A DNA stretch of 64,000 nucleotides, taken from positions 1,798,001-1,862,000 of the forward strand of contig NZ_CP012150.1 of assembly GCF_001187505.1 (NCBI RefSeq), given 5' to 3'. The DNA is from Mycolicibacterium goodii (GTDB lineage: Bacteria; Actinomycetota; Actinomycetes; Mycobacteriales; Mycobacteriaceae). Position numbers and translations under genes: made by a program. Of the stretch, positions 45,406 to 55,737 are shown piece after piece. Every line of letters begins with the position of its first letter. The stretch's first letter is position 1. Below the pieces are notes generated by a model. It had not been told where the DNA came from. It was given only the letters and a program-made list of their open reading frames with translations, and made no database searches.

Positions 45406-46679
45406 GCGCGGTGACAGCATCGGCGGGTGCGCCACCGACACGCTCACAGATCGAAACCTGGGACATCACCCACCTTGAGGACGCCGCGACTCGGTGGAGA
45501 ATCGTGGCCGGTCAGTCTGATGAGCTGTTCGACCAGCACCGGCAGAGTATTGCCGCGCCGGGCGGCACCGATTGGGACGGTTCCGCCAAAGATGCAGCGC
45601 TGAACCTGGTGACACGGGACATCAGTGTCGTGCGCGCCACTAATGACATCGTGCGCGCCGCTGCCGATCTAGCAGAAGCCGGTGCCAGCGATCTGCGGGC
45701 CGCCCAAGGCGACGCCCTGGAGGCGATCAGCGAGGCCGAGGCCGATGGGTTCAGGGTCGGCGATGACTTGAGCGTGACCGATACCCGCCGCGTTGATATC
45801 GCGACTATGGCCGCTCGACACACCGCCGCCCGCGAGCATGCCGAGAATATCCGGTGGAACGCCGAGCAACTCCTGGCCACCGACACCCTCATCGGCCAGC
45901 GGATTACTGCCAAAGCGACCGAGTTGGATGCCATCACCTTCGACGGGGAAGACGGTGGCCGTGACGGTGCTATTCGCTTCGTCGACAACGAAACCGGCGA
46001 CCGCGATGCCCGCCATCCCGACGGGCGCGAACGCGATCCCGACGGGGAGTACGGGCGGCGCGTGCGCGACGATGATTTGTTCCGGCGCCCCGAAGGCGGC
46101 GACAGCGGTGGCACCGACTGGCTTGACAGCGACTGGGCGGGCCGGGCCATCCTGGATCGCTACTTGGTCGGCGGGGGTCGGGACTGGACCATCCAGGACA
46201 ACCCCGAATGGTCACAGTACATGATGAATCACAATGGGCTGGCTCGACAGCTCGACGGCCAGGTGCACGCCCAAGCCCACCAATCACTGACCGATTTCTT
46301 GCACGGAGCCAGCGCTGATCGGGATTACGCCGCGCAGTTTCATGCTGAGACCCAAAACGGTGAATCCATCACCGGATACCAGTACTTGAACGGCACCAAC
46401 GCCCGGGCCGGAGACTTCCGCATCGACGGCACCACGCACGTCGAACCGCTTGGCGACGGCACCTATAAGGTCACCGTCGACGGAGGCTACCAATGGAACG
46501 ACATCATCGACCCGAATTTCCAGTACGACACCGATTCATACAAGGACAGGATCGCTCAGATCATCACCCTCGGCCAAGCCGAGCCGTACCAGATTCACAT
46601 CGGCTGGCACAGTCAAACCGAGTTCATCTTCGACCAGAGCGGAACTTTGGTGAGCGCGAAAGGCTACCCGTACCAATGA
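45402..46679 (+). CDS. WXG-headed protein with unknown C-terminal domain, candidate T7SS effector
   Basis: A 425-aa protein. The first ~180 residues are helical and include a WXG motif (GGTDWDGSAKDAALN, Trp58-Gly60), like the head of the DUF1023 protein in locus 1. A charged, repetitive linker rich in Asp, Arg and Gly follows (about 185-255). The C-terminal ~130 residues form a distinct alpha+beta domain ending VDGGYQWNDIIDPNFQ, then IHIGWHSQTEFIFDQSG. I do not recognise that domain. Helical WXG head plus variable tail is the layout of LXG/WXG polymorphic toxins. No signal peptide. The lipoprotein gene overlaps its stop. Confidence 0.68.
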   Translation: MSAVTASAGAPPTRSQIETWDITHLEDAATRWRIVAGQSDELFDQHRQSIAAPGGTDWDGSAKDAALNLVTRDISVVRATNDIVRAAADLAEAGASDLRAAQGDALEAISEAEADGFRVGDDLSVTDTRRVDIATMAARHTAAREHAENIRWNAEQLLATDTLIGQRITAKATELDAITFDGEDGGRDGAIRFVDNETGDRDARHPDGRERDPDGEYGRRVRDDDLFRRPEGGDSGGTDWLDSDWAGRAILDRYLVGGGRDWTIQDNPEWSQYMMNHNGLARQLDGQVHAQAHQSLTDFLHGASADRDYAAQFHAETQNGESITGYQYLNGTNARAGDFRIDGTTHVEPLGDGTYKVTVDGGYQWNDIIDPNFQYDTDSYKDRIAQIITLGQAEPYQIHIGWHSQTEFIFDQSGTLVSAKGYPYQ

Positions 46680-47119
46680 CTTCCACGAAACGCACTCGGC
46701 GTTGCCTGGTAGCAGGCATGGTCGCGTTAACCACCCTCATCGCGGGGTGTTCGTTGTTTGGGCAGTCCAGGCCGGCTCTGGACGGCGATCGCTTCGTGCG
46801 CCCGGATCACCCGGTGGCCTCACCGTCGGGTGACTACACCGCATCCGTCGAGTACGGGCCGACCGAGAACAACGTCAAGACTTGGGTGCCCGTCATCCGG
46901 GACAAGAACGGCAACGAAGTGTTCCGCGACGTCCACGATTCCTACGCCCCGTACAGCACGCGCAGCACCTTGTACGTCACGTGGCTATCCACCAAACCCG
47001 CCGAATTATGGGTCTACTCAGGAGATGTCGGAGAATTCGCCATTTCCGCTCAACCTGACGGAACCTGGACCAAACGCACCGAACCTGCGCCGAAAGAAAT
47101 CACCGACCTGCACCCGTGA
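46676..47119 (+). CDS. Lipoprotein coupled to the WXG effector candidate
   Basis: A 147-aa lipoprotein: MTSTKRTRRCLVAGMVALTT, then LIAGCSLFG puts the lipidated Cys at residue 25. The mature domain looks all-beta (DYTASVEYGPTENNVKTWVP, then LYVTWLSTKPAELWVYSGDV). I do not recognise the family. The ATGA overlap with the effector-like gene, and the same arrangement in locus 1, suggest a surface-anchored partner that binds or neutralises the C-terminal domain of the upstream protein. That role is inference. Confidence 0.68.
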   Translation: MTSTKRTRRCLVAGMVALTTLIAGCSLFGQSRPALDGDRFVRPDHPVASPSGDYTASVEYGPTENNVKTWVPVIRDKNGNEVFRDVHDSYAPYSTRSTLYVTWLSTKPAELWVYSGDVGEFAISAQPDGTWTKRTEPAPKEITDLHP

Positions 47120-47381
47120 CTCTGTTCCACGTCGACCGCGTGTCTATAAATCCTGACGACGGTGCAATAGTCGATGACCATGTCGCTGCCGAACAACCTG
47201 GGTGTCGAGTCCATGCCGAGAGCGGCCCATCCGCGAATTGAGTATGTCCAGTCGACTGCTGACGCCCAGAGTCATAGATGTAGATCATGCGGTCAAAGTG
47301 CGCGGACACGCCGTGAATCTCTGCTGGTGCGCGACGAATGGCCGCGGCCGTGATGCTGTTCGTTGGATAGAGTGCGGACGG

Positions 47382-47519
47382 TCACTCTTTGTGAGCCTGT
47401 ATCCAGTCTGCGGGAATGAGGGCGACACCGTTTCGCCAATTGTCAATGACTGCGTCTTGGAACCAGTGGTCGGCGGAGTTGGCATGGTCGCAGACAATCA
47501 CTTGCTGTTCCCCGGCTAG
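47382..47519 (-). pseudogene. Possible DUF3732-type C-terminal fragment
   Basis: The minus strand reads [20 protein letters not shown], then [20 protein letters not shown] and a stop at 47382. This resembles the extreme C-terminus of DUF3732 proteins, large ATPase-like components of ABC-three-component cassettes, by the pattern QVIVCDHA...W...VI..WR.G..L.P.DW. Only about 45 codons remain, directly before repeat copy B. The rest of the 47120-47565 gap shows nothing convincing. Confidence 0.4.
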
Positions 47520-47565
47520 CAGGCGCGTCCGGCGTGATCGTCGGTTGCGCCGTCGATGCGAAGCA

Positions 47566-47871
47566 CTTGGGCATCGTTTTTCCCCGCCGCACGAAATGAG
47601 TGCGACGCGCACATTAGATGGCATTCGGTGGTGCGCAACCTAATTGGTGGATGGTGGTGGTTGGGGTTGGAAAGGTTCGTACCACCACCAGTCGGCGCGT
47701 TCGCCGAGCGGGCCGGGGTATGGCGGGACTGTTGGTGGTGGTGTGCTGGGGGTTTTTGCGAGGGATTGGTTGGTCAGGGGGCGGCCCATGTCGTCGGTGA
47801 CTCTGAGTTGGTCGGCGGGGCCGGTGAGCGTGATCAGACCGCGGTGGTGCAGGCGGTGGTGGTGCGGGCAC
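47566..47871 (+). repeat. 306-bp direct repeat, copy B
   Basis: Partner of the repeat at 44384-44688. It comprises the last ~232 bp of the DUF222-HNH gene (minus strand) and 74 bp beyond its stop. The boundaries are sharp: identity stops at once on both sides. Recombination between the copies would remove one copy and 2.9 kb of DNA, leaving an intact HNH gene. Confidence 0.92.
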
Positions 47872-48878
47872 ACCAGTACCAGGTTGTTCAATTCGGTCGG
47901 GCCGCCGTCTTCCCAGTGGATGAGGTGATGGGCGTGCAGACCGCGGGTGGCGCCGCAGCCGGGCACCACACAGCAGCGGTCGCGGTGCTCGAGCATCCGG
48001 CGTAGCCGGCGGTTGACCGTGCGGGTCGCCCGGCCGGTGCCGACGACGTGTCCGCGGCGTTCGAACCACACCTCACAGGTGGCATCACAGGTCAGGAACC
48101 GGCGTTCGTCATCAGACAGCAGTGGCCCCAGATGCAGGGCGGCCACCTTCTTGTCGAGGTCGAGGTGCACGGCCACGGCGGTGTGCTGACCGTGCGGGCG
48201 GCGCGCCACGTCGGTGTCCCATCCGGCCTCGACCAGGTTCATCAACGCATCGACGTGATCGGGCATCGGCACCGCCGGGTCGGCGGTGTCCTGCTCGCGG
48301 CGCCACGCGGTGATCAAGGCTTCGTGGCTGGCCTCCAGGGCGGTGTCGAAGGTCGCGGCTTCCAGCCGGGGCAGGGTGATGTGGTAGGTGATGTACCCGT
48401 CGCCGGGGTTCTTCTTGATCGAGCGGCGCGGTTCGGGTTTGGGATCGGGCTCGGGTTTGGGTTCGAGGTTGATCGCGGTGCGCAGCTGGCTGACCGTGGC
48501 CACTGCGGCCAGTTCGGCGTAATGCGCATCGGAGCCCTCGGCGGCGCCTTCGGCGATCACCCCGACCTGATCGAGCGACAACCGCCCGGCACGCAAACCC
48601 GCCACACACCGCGGAAACTCCTGCATGCGGTGCGCCACGGCGGCGATGGTTTTGGCGTTACGTTCCGACGCCCCGGTTTTCCAGGCCACCAGCGCCGCAA
48701 TCGAGCGTGCACCGGTGGCGCCCCACAACCCGTCGCGGTCGATCTCGGCGACGATGTCCACGATCTTGGCGTCGATCGCGTTGCGCTGACCGGTCAACTC
48801 CGCCAACGTGTCGAACAACCGCTCCAACCGCTCCACCGGAATCGGTTGAGCGGCCAGCGAAGCAGCTGCCGAGGTCAT
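47640..48878 (-). CDS. DUF222 / HNH endonuclease (13E12 repeat family type)
   Basis: A 412-aa protein with an N-terminal DUF222 domain (DGLWGATGARSIAALVAWKT, GRLSLDQVGVIAEG) and a C-terminal HNH nuclease motif (CVVPGCGATRGLHAHHLIHW, then PTELNNLVLVCPHHHRLHH, about residues 305-350). A Pro-rich tail rich in Trp and Tyr closes it. This is the protein type of the REP13E12 repeats of M. tuberculosis, which occur in multiple copies and serve as prophage attachment sites. The ATG at 48878 was chosen because conserved sequence begins there. Its 3' end is duplicated at 44384-44688. Confidence 0.9.
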   Translation of the reverse strand: MTSAAASLAAQPIPVERLERLFDTLAELTGQRNAIDAKIVDIVAEIDRDGLWGATGARSIAALVAWKTGASERNAKTIAAVAHRMQEFPRCVAGLRAGRLSLDQVGVIAEGAAEGSDAHYAELAAVATVSQLRTAINLEPKPEPDPKPEPRRSIKKNPGDGYITYHITLPRLEAATFDTALEASHEALITAWRREQDTADPAVPMPDHVDALMNLVEAGWDTDVARRPHGQHTAVAVHLDLDKKVAALHLGPLLSDDERRFLTCDATCEVWFERRGHVVGTGRATRTVNRRLRRMLEHRDRCCVVPGCGATRGLHAHHLIHWEDGGPTELNNLVLVCPHHHRLHHRGLITLTGPADQLRVTDDMGRPLTNQSLAKTPSTPPPTVPPYPGPLGERADWWWYEPFQPQPPPSTN

Positions 48879-48948
48879 AACCGGAGTATCACAGCACCCA
48901 CCGACAAGTCCCGCATCACAAGTTTTGCGACGGGGAGGCGCAGCGAAA

Positions 48949-50037
48949 CTAGACCGCGACACCCTCGATGAGGCTGTACGGCGACGCCGTCGGCACCACG
49001 CGGGTCAACCTGAAGCCGGCCTCGGTGTAGAGCCTGCGGTACTGCGCCTCGGTGCGTTCCCTGGCCGCGTTGCCGATCAGCATCTCCATGTCGACCCACT
49101 TCAGCGGGACCCCGCGGTCGTGGTCGGGGATGACGCCCTCGACCAGCACCAGCGTGGCGCCCGGCCGGGCTGCGGCCCGCACGTTGCGCAGGATCTGCGC
49201 GGCGGGCGCGTCGGCCCAGTCGTGGATGATGTTCTTCAACACGTACAGGTCGGCGCCCTGGGGCACGCCGTCGAAGAACGAGCCGGGCACCACCCGCACA
49301 CGGTCGAGCACGCCGTGGCGGGTGAGCATCTCCGGGGCCCCCTCGACCACATGCGGCAGGTCGTAGAGCACGCCATCGGCCTGCGGGGCGGCGGCAAGGA
49401 TGGCCGACAGCAGGCGGCCGTGGCCACCGCCCACATCGGCGATGGTGCCGAACCGGCTGAAGTCGTAGGCCGCGACCAGCGGTGTGATCGCCAGCTCGGA
49501 CATGCTGGTCATGGCGTCGTTGAAGATCGCCCCGAGCCCGGGCTCGGCCGCGATGTACTCGAACGCCTCCATACCGCGCAGCGTGCGGACCGCGGATTCG
49601 CCGGTGCGCACCGCGTCGACCAGGTGGCTCCAGTGCTCCCGGTGCTGCGCGGCGCCGACGAACTTCGCCATCCCCGCCATCGACACCGGTGCATCCGTGC
49701 GCAGCGCGTCACCCAGCGGGTTGAGGGCATAGCAGCCGTCGCGGGTGCGCCGGAACACGCCCTCGCCCACGAGCGCGCGCATCAAGCGGTCCAGCGCGTC
49801 GGCGTCGGCATCGACCCGCCGGGCGAGCTCCTCGGCACGCAGCGGACCGCCGGAGAGGGCATCGGCCACGCCGAGCTGCGCGGCCGCGGTGATGCCTTGG
49901 GCCACCCAGGCGCCGAGGAGGAGCTCGAGCACCGCGGCCTCGGGCGGGACGCTGCGCAGCCACAGCCTGCGCAGGTGGTGGCGGATGCGTTCGACGACGC
50001 GGATCAGGCGGGTCGGCGGCACCTTTGCGGAAGTCAC
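48949..50037 (-). CDS. SAM-dependent O-methyltransferase (Methyltransf_2 type)
   Basis: A 362-aa methyltransferase with an N-terminal winged-helix dimerisation region (LGVADALSGGPLRAEELARR) and a C-terminal catalytic domain: SAM motif IADVGGGHGRLLSA, DLPHVVEGAP, and the catalytic His in LKNIIHDWADA. This is the plan of hydroxyneurosporene and small-molecule O-methyltransferases. The GTG at 50037 gives the usual family N-terminus. It stands alone, divergent from mksF with a 155-bp gap. The acceptor is unknown. Confidence 0.85.
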   Translation of the reverse strand: MTSAKVPPTRLIRVVERIRHHLRRLWLRSVPPEAAVLELLLGAWVAQGITAAAQLGVADALSGGPLRAEELARRVDADADALDRLMRALVGEGVFRRTRDGCYALNPLGDALRTDAPVSMAGMAKFVGAAQHREHWSHLVDAVRTGESAVRTLRGMEAFEYIAAEPGLGAIFNDAMTSMSELAITPLVAAYDFSRFGTIADVGGGHGRLLSAILAAAPQADGVLYDLPHVVEGAPEMLTRHGVLDRVRVVPGSFFDGVPQGADLYVLKNIIHDWADAPAAQILRNVRAAARPGATLVLVEGVIPDHDRGVPLKWVDMEMLIGNAARERTEAQYRRLYTEAGFRLTRVVPTASPYSLIEGVAV

Positions 50038-50192
50038 CGCAGAACTGTAAATCAGATGACTGAGGTGCACGTCACTTCCGCATCCGTGCGGCATCCGCAG
50101 GCATCGGGCCCACCACAGCGGGCGCCGGGACGCGTCCGCCGCGGCGCCTAGAGTAGGGCCGATGCACACGCTGCGGATCGGAGGGAGGCGAC

Positions 50193-51659
50193 ATGACCGA
50201 CGCTGATGTCAGTCGTCCGTCGTTGCCGCGGCTCTACGAGCTCAACCGGGAGGTGGCCGAGTCGCGGTCGGTGCGGCTGCTCGTGGCCAACAACCTGGCC
50301 GGATACCTCACGCTGATGGAACGTCACCTCGATCGCGGCGCCAAGCTCACCGAGCCGGAACTCGTCGCCCGGCTCGAGCGGGATCTGGCCGACCTGGGCG
50401 CCGACGGCGAGCAGTCGGGACTGGCGCTCATCAAGTACTGGGCCGGCCAGGGCTGGCTGCACCGCATCACCGAACAGGCCGGCGACGGTGAGCGCAACGT
50501 CTGCTACCTGACCTATGAGGCCCGTGCGGTGCTCGACTTTGCCCGCCGGATGCGCCGCGAGGACACCATCGCCACCGGCGGCTCGATCGCGGGCATCGCG
50601 GCGGGCCTGCGCCGGATGGCCGGCCAGGTCAGCAACGACCCCGAGCGCATCCGCGCCGACATCGAAGCCGAGATCGAGCGGCTGCGCGCCGAACTCGACG
50701 CGCTCGACGAGGGCCGCCGCCCGGAACCGGATCCGCTCGACGTCGAGGACGAGGCGCGGGCGATCGCGCTGCAGATGGAGCAGATCATCTCCGACATCGG
50801 GCAGTACGGCGCCATGCTCAACCGCATCACCACGCGCCTGCTCGACGCGTCCGCCGACAGCGACGTGGGTTACCGGGAACGCCAGCGGCAGCTGTTCGAC
50901 GACTACGAATCGCTGTTCGCGTCGCGCGAGAGCGCGTCGTACACCGCGTTCACCCGGATGATCCAGGATCCAGAACAGCGGGCCGCGCTGGTGGCCGACA
51001 TCGAGCTGGTGACCAGCAGGCTGCCCCAGCTCGACCCGAGCCTGCGCGAGGTGATGTCCGGGTTCTTCACGCTGGTGGCGGCCCAGACCGCCGAGGTGGG
51101 CCGCACCCGCCAGCGCTGCGCCCGCCGCATCAAACGCTTCGTGGCGTCGGGCACGTTCGAGGAGAGCCGCGGCGTCACCCGCCAGCTCAACGACGCGCTC
51201 GCGGCCGCCAACGACCTGCTGAGCGTCTCCCTGGCCGACAGCCGCGTCGGGTTCGAGGTGCCGTTGGCCCGCGCCGACTTCAACTCGATCGGTGCGGTGG
51301 CGTTCAAGATCCGCGACGCGGTGCCGCCCACACCCGCCCAGCCGTCCGAGGGTGAGGTGAACCTGTCGGCGTTCGGTGCGCTGGCCGCGCAGGTCGACGC
51401 CACCGAACTCGCCGAACTCGTCAACGACACCGTCGCGTCGCGGCCGCTGCCGCTCGACGAGGCGATCGGCATGCTCGACTCGGCCTACCTGGGGCACGTC
51501 ATCGTGCTGTGGTCCTGGGCGCTCAAGCAGCCGGCCACCGGCAACGGCGAGCCGGTGCGGGTGCGGTTCCGTTCGCTGCAGGGGCCCGACCGCGAAATCG
51601 AAGTGCCGAAACTGGTTTTCACCGAACCGATCCCGATCGTCAGCGAGAGTTTGTTATGA
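50193..51659 (+). CDS. mksF: MksF, kleisin-like subunit (DUF3375)
   Basis: A 488-aa DUF3375 protein, the kleisin-like subunit of an MksBEF bacterial condensin. It begins with [20 protein letters not shown] and [15 protein letters not shown], with central coiled-coil helices ([20 protein letters not shown]) and a C-terminal winged-helix-like part. It overlaps mksE as ATGA. In M. smegmatis the same three genes lie just before htdX/fabG4, so this is the chromosomal Mks locus. Confidence 0.88.
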   Translation: MTDADVSRPSLPRLYELNREVAESRSVRLLVANNLAGYLTLMERHLDRGAKLTEPELVARLERDLADLGADGEQSGLALIKYWAGQGWLHRITEQAGDGERNVCYLTYEARAVLDFARRMRREDTIATGGSIAGIAAGLRRMAGQVSNDPERIRADIEAEIERLRAELDALDEGRRPEPDPLDVEDEARAIALQMEQIISDIGQYGAMLNRITTRLLDASADSDVGYRERQRQLFDDYESLFASRESASYTAFTRMIQDPEQRAALVADIELVTSRLPQLDPSLREVMSGFFTLVAAQTAEVGRTRQRCARRIKRFVASGTFEESRGVTRQLNDALAAANDLLSVSLADSRVGFEVPLARADFNSIGAVAFKIRDAVPPTPAQPSEGEVNLSAFGALAAQVDATELAELVNDTVASRPLPLDEAIGMLDSAYLGHVIVLWSWALKQPATGNGEPVRVRFRSLQGPDREIEVPKLVFTEPIPIVSESLL

Positions 51660-52378
51660 GCGACACCTCCATCGACTTCGACGCGCTACCGAGCATCGAC
51701 GCGGTCGAACGTTCCGCGCCGGAACGCCGTGCCCCCCGCTTCGACGGTGACGTCTCGGAGCTGCCCGACCGGGCCTGCTGGGCCCTGCAGCACCTGCTGT
51801 CGCGGCGTTACATCAGCAAGCACAACCAGGCCGAACTGTGGTCATGGGTCACCCGGTACCGCACCGAGCTCACGGTTCGGCTGTCCGAACTCGATCTGCG
51901 GCTCGTCGTGTCCGACGACCACGAGATCGCCTACGTCGAGCAGGCCGAGTACGAATCACACTGGCGCCGTAAGCTGTTGCGTCGCGAGACGCTCAACACC
52001 TACGACTCGATCCTGGCGCTGCACCTCGCGAAGCTGATGCGCAGCGCGAGCCGCGACGAGAATGTGCTGATCACCCGCGAGGACATCCACGAGTTGTTCG
52101 CCGCGGTGAACAACGACACCGACCGTGACGTCGCATCGTTCGACCGGCGCATCGACAACGCGATCGAGCGGTTGACCGACATCGAGATCCTGGTCCGCAA
52201 CCGCGAGGACGAGAACAGCTTCACCATCAGCCCGGTGATCAACGCGATCATGACCGCCTCGACGATCACCGAACTGACCCAGCAGTTCGAACAACTCAGA
52301 CGCGCCGCGAGTGGCGACCCCGACCCCGAGCCCGACACCGCCGCAGCCAAGGATGAAGTGGACGCCGATGGCATCTGA
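51656..52378 (+). CDS. mksE: MksE (DUF4194)
   Basis: A 240-aa DUF4194 protein, the small winged-helix (KITE-type) subunit of MksBEF. The core [24 protein letters not shown] segment (about residues 38-58) and [20 protein letters not shown] (about 103-122) are typical, and the C-terminal tail is acidic. It overlaps mksF by 4 bases and mksB by 11, so the three are made together. Confidence 0.88.
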   Translation: MSDTSIDFDALPSIDAVERSAPERRAPRFDGDVSELPDRACWALQHLLSRRYISKHNQAELWSWVTRYRTELTVRLSELDLRLVVSDDHEIAYVEQAEYESHWRRKLLRRETLNTYDSILALHLAKLMRSASRDENVLITREDIHELFAAVNNDTDRDVASFDRRIDNAIERLTDIEILVRNREDENSFTISPVINAIMTASTITELTQQFEQLRRAASGDPDPEPDTAAAKDEVDADGI

Positions 52379-55300
52379 ACCGACCAACCAGTTCTATCTG
52401 TCCCGCCTGCAGGTCATCAACTGGGGCGTGTTCGACGGATACCACTCGATCCCGTTCAGCCCGGCGGGCACGCTGATCACCGGCTCCTCGGGAAGCGGCA
52501 AATCCTCACTGCTGGACGCGATCTCGCTGGCATTCCTGCCGTCACACCGGCGCAACTTCAACGCCTCGGGTGACACCACCGCGGCGGGTTCGGGCACCGG
52601 CAAGCGCACGGTCGACAAGTATGTGCGCGGCGCGTGGGGTGAACGCAGGGACGGCACCAGCCGCCAGATCATGTACCTGCGCGGCACCGGGCCTGCCTGG
52701 TCGGCCGTGGCGGTCACCTACTCCGACCGCGCCGGGCGTGCCGTCACCGGCCTGGTGCTCAAATGGCTTGCCGCCGAGAAGACCTCGGATCCCGGCAGCC
52801 GCTACTACCTCATCGACGACGACCGCGACATCTTCGACCTGTGCAACCGGTGGGCGGCGGGCGGGTACGACGCCGCGGTGTTCCGCGAGGCGGGCTGGAA
52901 CGGCGGCCGCAGCGAGAGCCAGTACCTGGCGCAGCTGTACTCGATCATCGGTATCCGGGCCTCCGAGGCCGCGCAGCAGCTGCTCGGAAAGGCCAAGTCG
53001 CTCAAGAGCGTCGGCGGCCTCGAGCAGTTCGTCCGGGAGTTCATGCTCGACGAGCCGGCCAGCCTCGCCGGCGTCGAGGAGGCCCTCGAGCAGATCAACC
53101 CGCTCGTCGAGGCGCGGGGCATGCTCGACGTGGCGCGGCGCAAACGCAACACGCTGGGCAACATCGAGGCGGTGCAGGCGCGCTACGCCGACGAGGCCGC
53201 CAAGTTCGGTGTGATCGACACGATCGACAACGCCATGGTGCGCGACTACGTCGACCGGCTGCGGCTGCAGCAGGCCGGTCCGGAGATCGACAACCTCGAC
53301 GACCAGATCAACCAGCTCGGTGCGCAGCGCGACGACTTCGGCGCACAACAGCGCCAGCTCAAGAACGAGCACAACGCGCTGATGGCGCAGATCAATTCGG
53401 CCTCGGTCGATCTGGTGCCGCTGCAGCAGCGGCTCAGCGAGGCGGAGAAGCTCAGCGACGAGGTGGCCCGCAGGCGCGGGGCCTACGAGGACAAGGTCAC
53501 CGCACTGCAGCTCACGCCGCCCGACACCGCCGAGGAGTTCTGGTCGCTGCGCGAGACGCTCATGGAGGAGGCCGACCGGCTGCACCGCGAGCTGTTCACC
53601 GGCAACCAGGCCTATGTCGAGGCCTCGGCGAAAGAGGTGCGGGCCCGCGAGGCCCGCGACGCCGTCGAGGCTGAGCTGGAACGTGTGCGGCGCCTCGGTT
53701 CGTCGCTACCCAAGACCGAGTACGAGATGCGGGCCCGCATCGCGCGCGCAATCGGCATCCCCGAACGCGATCTGGTGTACGTCGCCGAGCTCATGGAGCT
53801 CAAGCCCGACGAGGGCCGGTGGCGCATGGCCGTCGAGAAGGTGTTGCGCGGCGCCGGTTTACGGCTGCTCGTGCCCGAGGCGCACCTGGATGCGGCCCTG
53901 CGGTTCGTCAACGAGAACGACATGCGCGGACGGATCCAGCTGCAGCACGTCAAGCACGATGCGCAGCTGCGCGCGCCCGCCGAGGCAACGCTGGCGGCCA
54001 AGTTGCAGGTGGTCGACCCCACCCACGACAGCGCCGTCGAGGCGCTCAACGTCATCGCGTCGGTCGGCGACTACCTGTGCGTGGACAGCCCCGACGAGTT
54101 CACCACGCACTCGCGCGCGGTCACCGATCAGGGGCTGCGCAAGGACAGCGGTCGGCTGTCGATCAAGGACGACCGGTCCAGGTTGCGTCCGTCGGACTAC
54201 ATCTTCGTCGGGGGTACGGAGGCCAAGGTGGCCGCGCTGCAGGCGGATCTGACCGCGGCAGAAGATGTCTACGCGGCCGCCCGCAAGGCGCGTGAGCGGC
54301 TCGACCAGCACCGCGCGGCGCTGCAGGCGCGGGAGCGGGCCTGCCGGGCGCTGTGCGACCAGTACATGCAGTGGACCGACATCGACACCGATTCCGCCGA
54401 CGAGGCGCTGACCCGACTGCAGGACGAGCTCGATCTGCTGGTGTCCGACAATCCCGACGTCGAGAAGCTGCAGCAGCGCGCCGACGAATGCTGGGAGCGG
54501 GTCGAGAAGGTCATCCAGCAGATCGGCTCGCTCAACGAACGCGAGACCCTGCTCGACAACCGGCGCACCGCACTGCTCGAGCTGACCGAACGGCTCAAGC
54601 CCGGCGAGATCTCCCAGCATGCCCGCGACACCCTCGACAGCTACGCGGCCGACATCGCGCTGCCGCTCGACCTGCTCGACTCCGAGCCGTTCCGCAATGA
54701 ACTGGTGCGCGTCATCAGCCGTGAACGCGACCGGTTGCGTGCCGACCGCAACCGCAGCCACGACGAGCTCGCGGGCATCATGGCGGCCTACGACAGCTCG
54801 TTCCCCGACGCGATCCCCAACGACAGCGACGATTTCGACGAGCGCGTGCACGATTACGTGGCGCTGTGCCGGCGCATCGACGAGCGTGAACTGCCCGACG
54901 CCTACGAGCGTATGCAGCGGCTCATCACCGAGCAGGCGCCCGGCGCGATCCTGAACCTGCACATGATCGCCGACAACGAGGCGCGGCGGATCACCGAGCA
55001 GATCGCGCGCGTGAACACCGGGCTCGGCGCGGTGGAGTTCAACCGCGGCACCAGGCTCACGCTGCACGCGGGCACGCGTCACCTGCCCGCCGTCGACGAG
55101 CTCAACGAGATGGCCCAGCGCATCTCGGCGCGGGTGTCACTGGTGAGCTTCGGTGACGAGACGGCGATGTTCGAGCAGTACACCGACATTCTGCAGCTGC
55201 GGAAACTGTTGGCGGGCAACACACCCGAGGATCGGCAGTGGACACGCGACGCCCTCGACGTGCGCAACCGGTTCGTGCTGTACTGCGAGGAGCGCGACGC

Positions 55301-55724
55301 CGAGACCGGCGAGGTGATCCGCACCTACAGCAACTCCGGGGACAATTCGGGCGGTGAGCAGGAGAAGCTCATGGCCTTCTGCCTGGCGGGCGCGCTGAGC
55401 TTCAACCTGGCCAGCCCGGGCAGCACCGACACCAGGCCGATGTTCGCGCAGTTGATGCTCGACGAGGCGTTCTCGAAATCCGATCCGCAGTTCGCCCAGC
55501 AGGCGCTGTCGGCGTTCCGCAAGTTCGGGTTCCAGCTCGTGATCGTGGCGACCGTGCAGAACACCACCACCATCCAGCCGTACATCGACAGCGTGGTGAT
55601 GGTGTCGAAGTCCGACGCCTCGGCGCCCAACGCCAGGCCGGTGGCCTCGGTGACCGCGGCGTCGATCGCGGAGTTCGGCGAGATCCGCCGCGGGGCCGAA
55701 CCCGAGGCCGTCCCGACCGCATGA
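52368..55724 (+). CDS. mksB: MksB, SMC-like ATPase
   Basis: A 1118-aa SMC/SbcC-like ATPase from ATG at 52368. Walker A is [14 protein letters not shown] (about residue 43), long coiled coils run to a hinge-like middle, and at the C-terminus the ABC signature [16 protein letters not shown] is followed by Walker [11 protein letters not shown] and the H/Q-loop segment IVATVQNTT. It works with MksF and MksE in DNA loop formation and segregation. Plasmid-restricting relatives (JetABCD, EptABCD, MksBEFG) add a nuclease, MksG. None follows here: the next gene is on the other strand. Confidence 0.92.
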   Translation: MASEPTNQFYLSRLQVINWGVFDGYHSIPFSPAGTLITGSSGSGKSSLLDAISLAFLPSHRRNFNASGDTTAAGSGTGKRTVDKYVRGAWGERRDGTSRQIMYLRGTGPAWSAVAVTYSDRAGRAVTGLVLKWLAAEKTSDPGSRYYLIDDDRDIFDLCNRWAAGGYDAAVFREAGWNGGRSESQYLAQLYSIIGIRASEAAQQLLGKAKSLKSVGGLEQFVREFMLDEPASLAGVEEALEQINPLVEARGMLDVARRKRNTLGNIEAVQARYADEAAKFGVIDTIDNAMVRDYVDRLRLQQAGPEIDNLDDQINQLGAQRDDFGAQQRQLKNEHNALMAQINSASVDLVPLQQRLSEAEKLSDEVARRRGAYEDKVTALQLTPPDTAEEFWSLRETLMEEADRLHRELFTGNQAYVEASAKEVRAREARDAVEAELERVRRLGSSLPKTEYEMRARIARAIGIPERDLVYVAELMELKPDEGRWRMAVEKVLRGAGLRLLVPEAHLDAALRFVNENDMRGRIQLQHVKHDAQLRAPAEATLAAKLQVVDPTHDSAVEALNVIASVGDYLCVDSPDEFTTHSRAVTDQGLRKDSGRLSIKDDRSRLRPSDYIFVGGTEAKVAALQADLTAAEDVYAAARKARERLDQHRAALQARERACRALCDQYMQWTDIDTDSADEALTRLQDELDLLVSDNPDVEKLQQRADECWERVEKVIQQIGSLNERETLLDNRRTALLELTERLKPGEISQHARDTLDSYAADIALPLDLLDSEPFRNELVRVISRERDRLRADRNRSHDELAGIMAAYDSSFPDAIPNDSDDFDERVHDYVALCRRIDERELPDAYERMQRLITEQAPGAILNLHMIADNEARRITEQIARVNTGLGAVEFNRGTRLTLHAGTRHLPAVDELNEMAQRISARVSLVSFGDETAMFEQYTDILQLRKLLAGNTPEDRQWTRDALDVRNRFVLYCEERDAETGEVIRTYSNSGDNSGGEQEKLMAFCLAGALSFNLASPGSTDTRPMFAQLMLDEAFSKSDPQFAQQALSAFRKFGFQLVIVATVQNTTTIQPYIDSVVMVSKSDASAPNARPVASVTAASIAEFGEIRRGAEPEAVPTA

Positions 55725-55737
55725 CCGCGCCGGGCTA

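Noticed and set aside
50193..55724. Calling the mks operon a complete Wadjet plasmid-defence system
   Set aside because: No JetD/MksG nuclease gene follows mksB, and the gene order is that of the conserved chromosomal locus.
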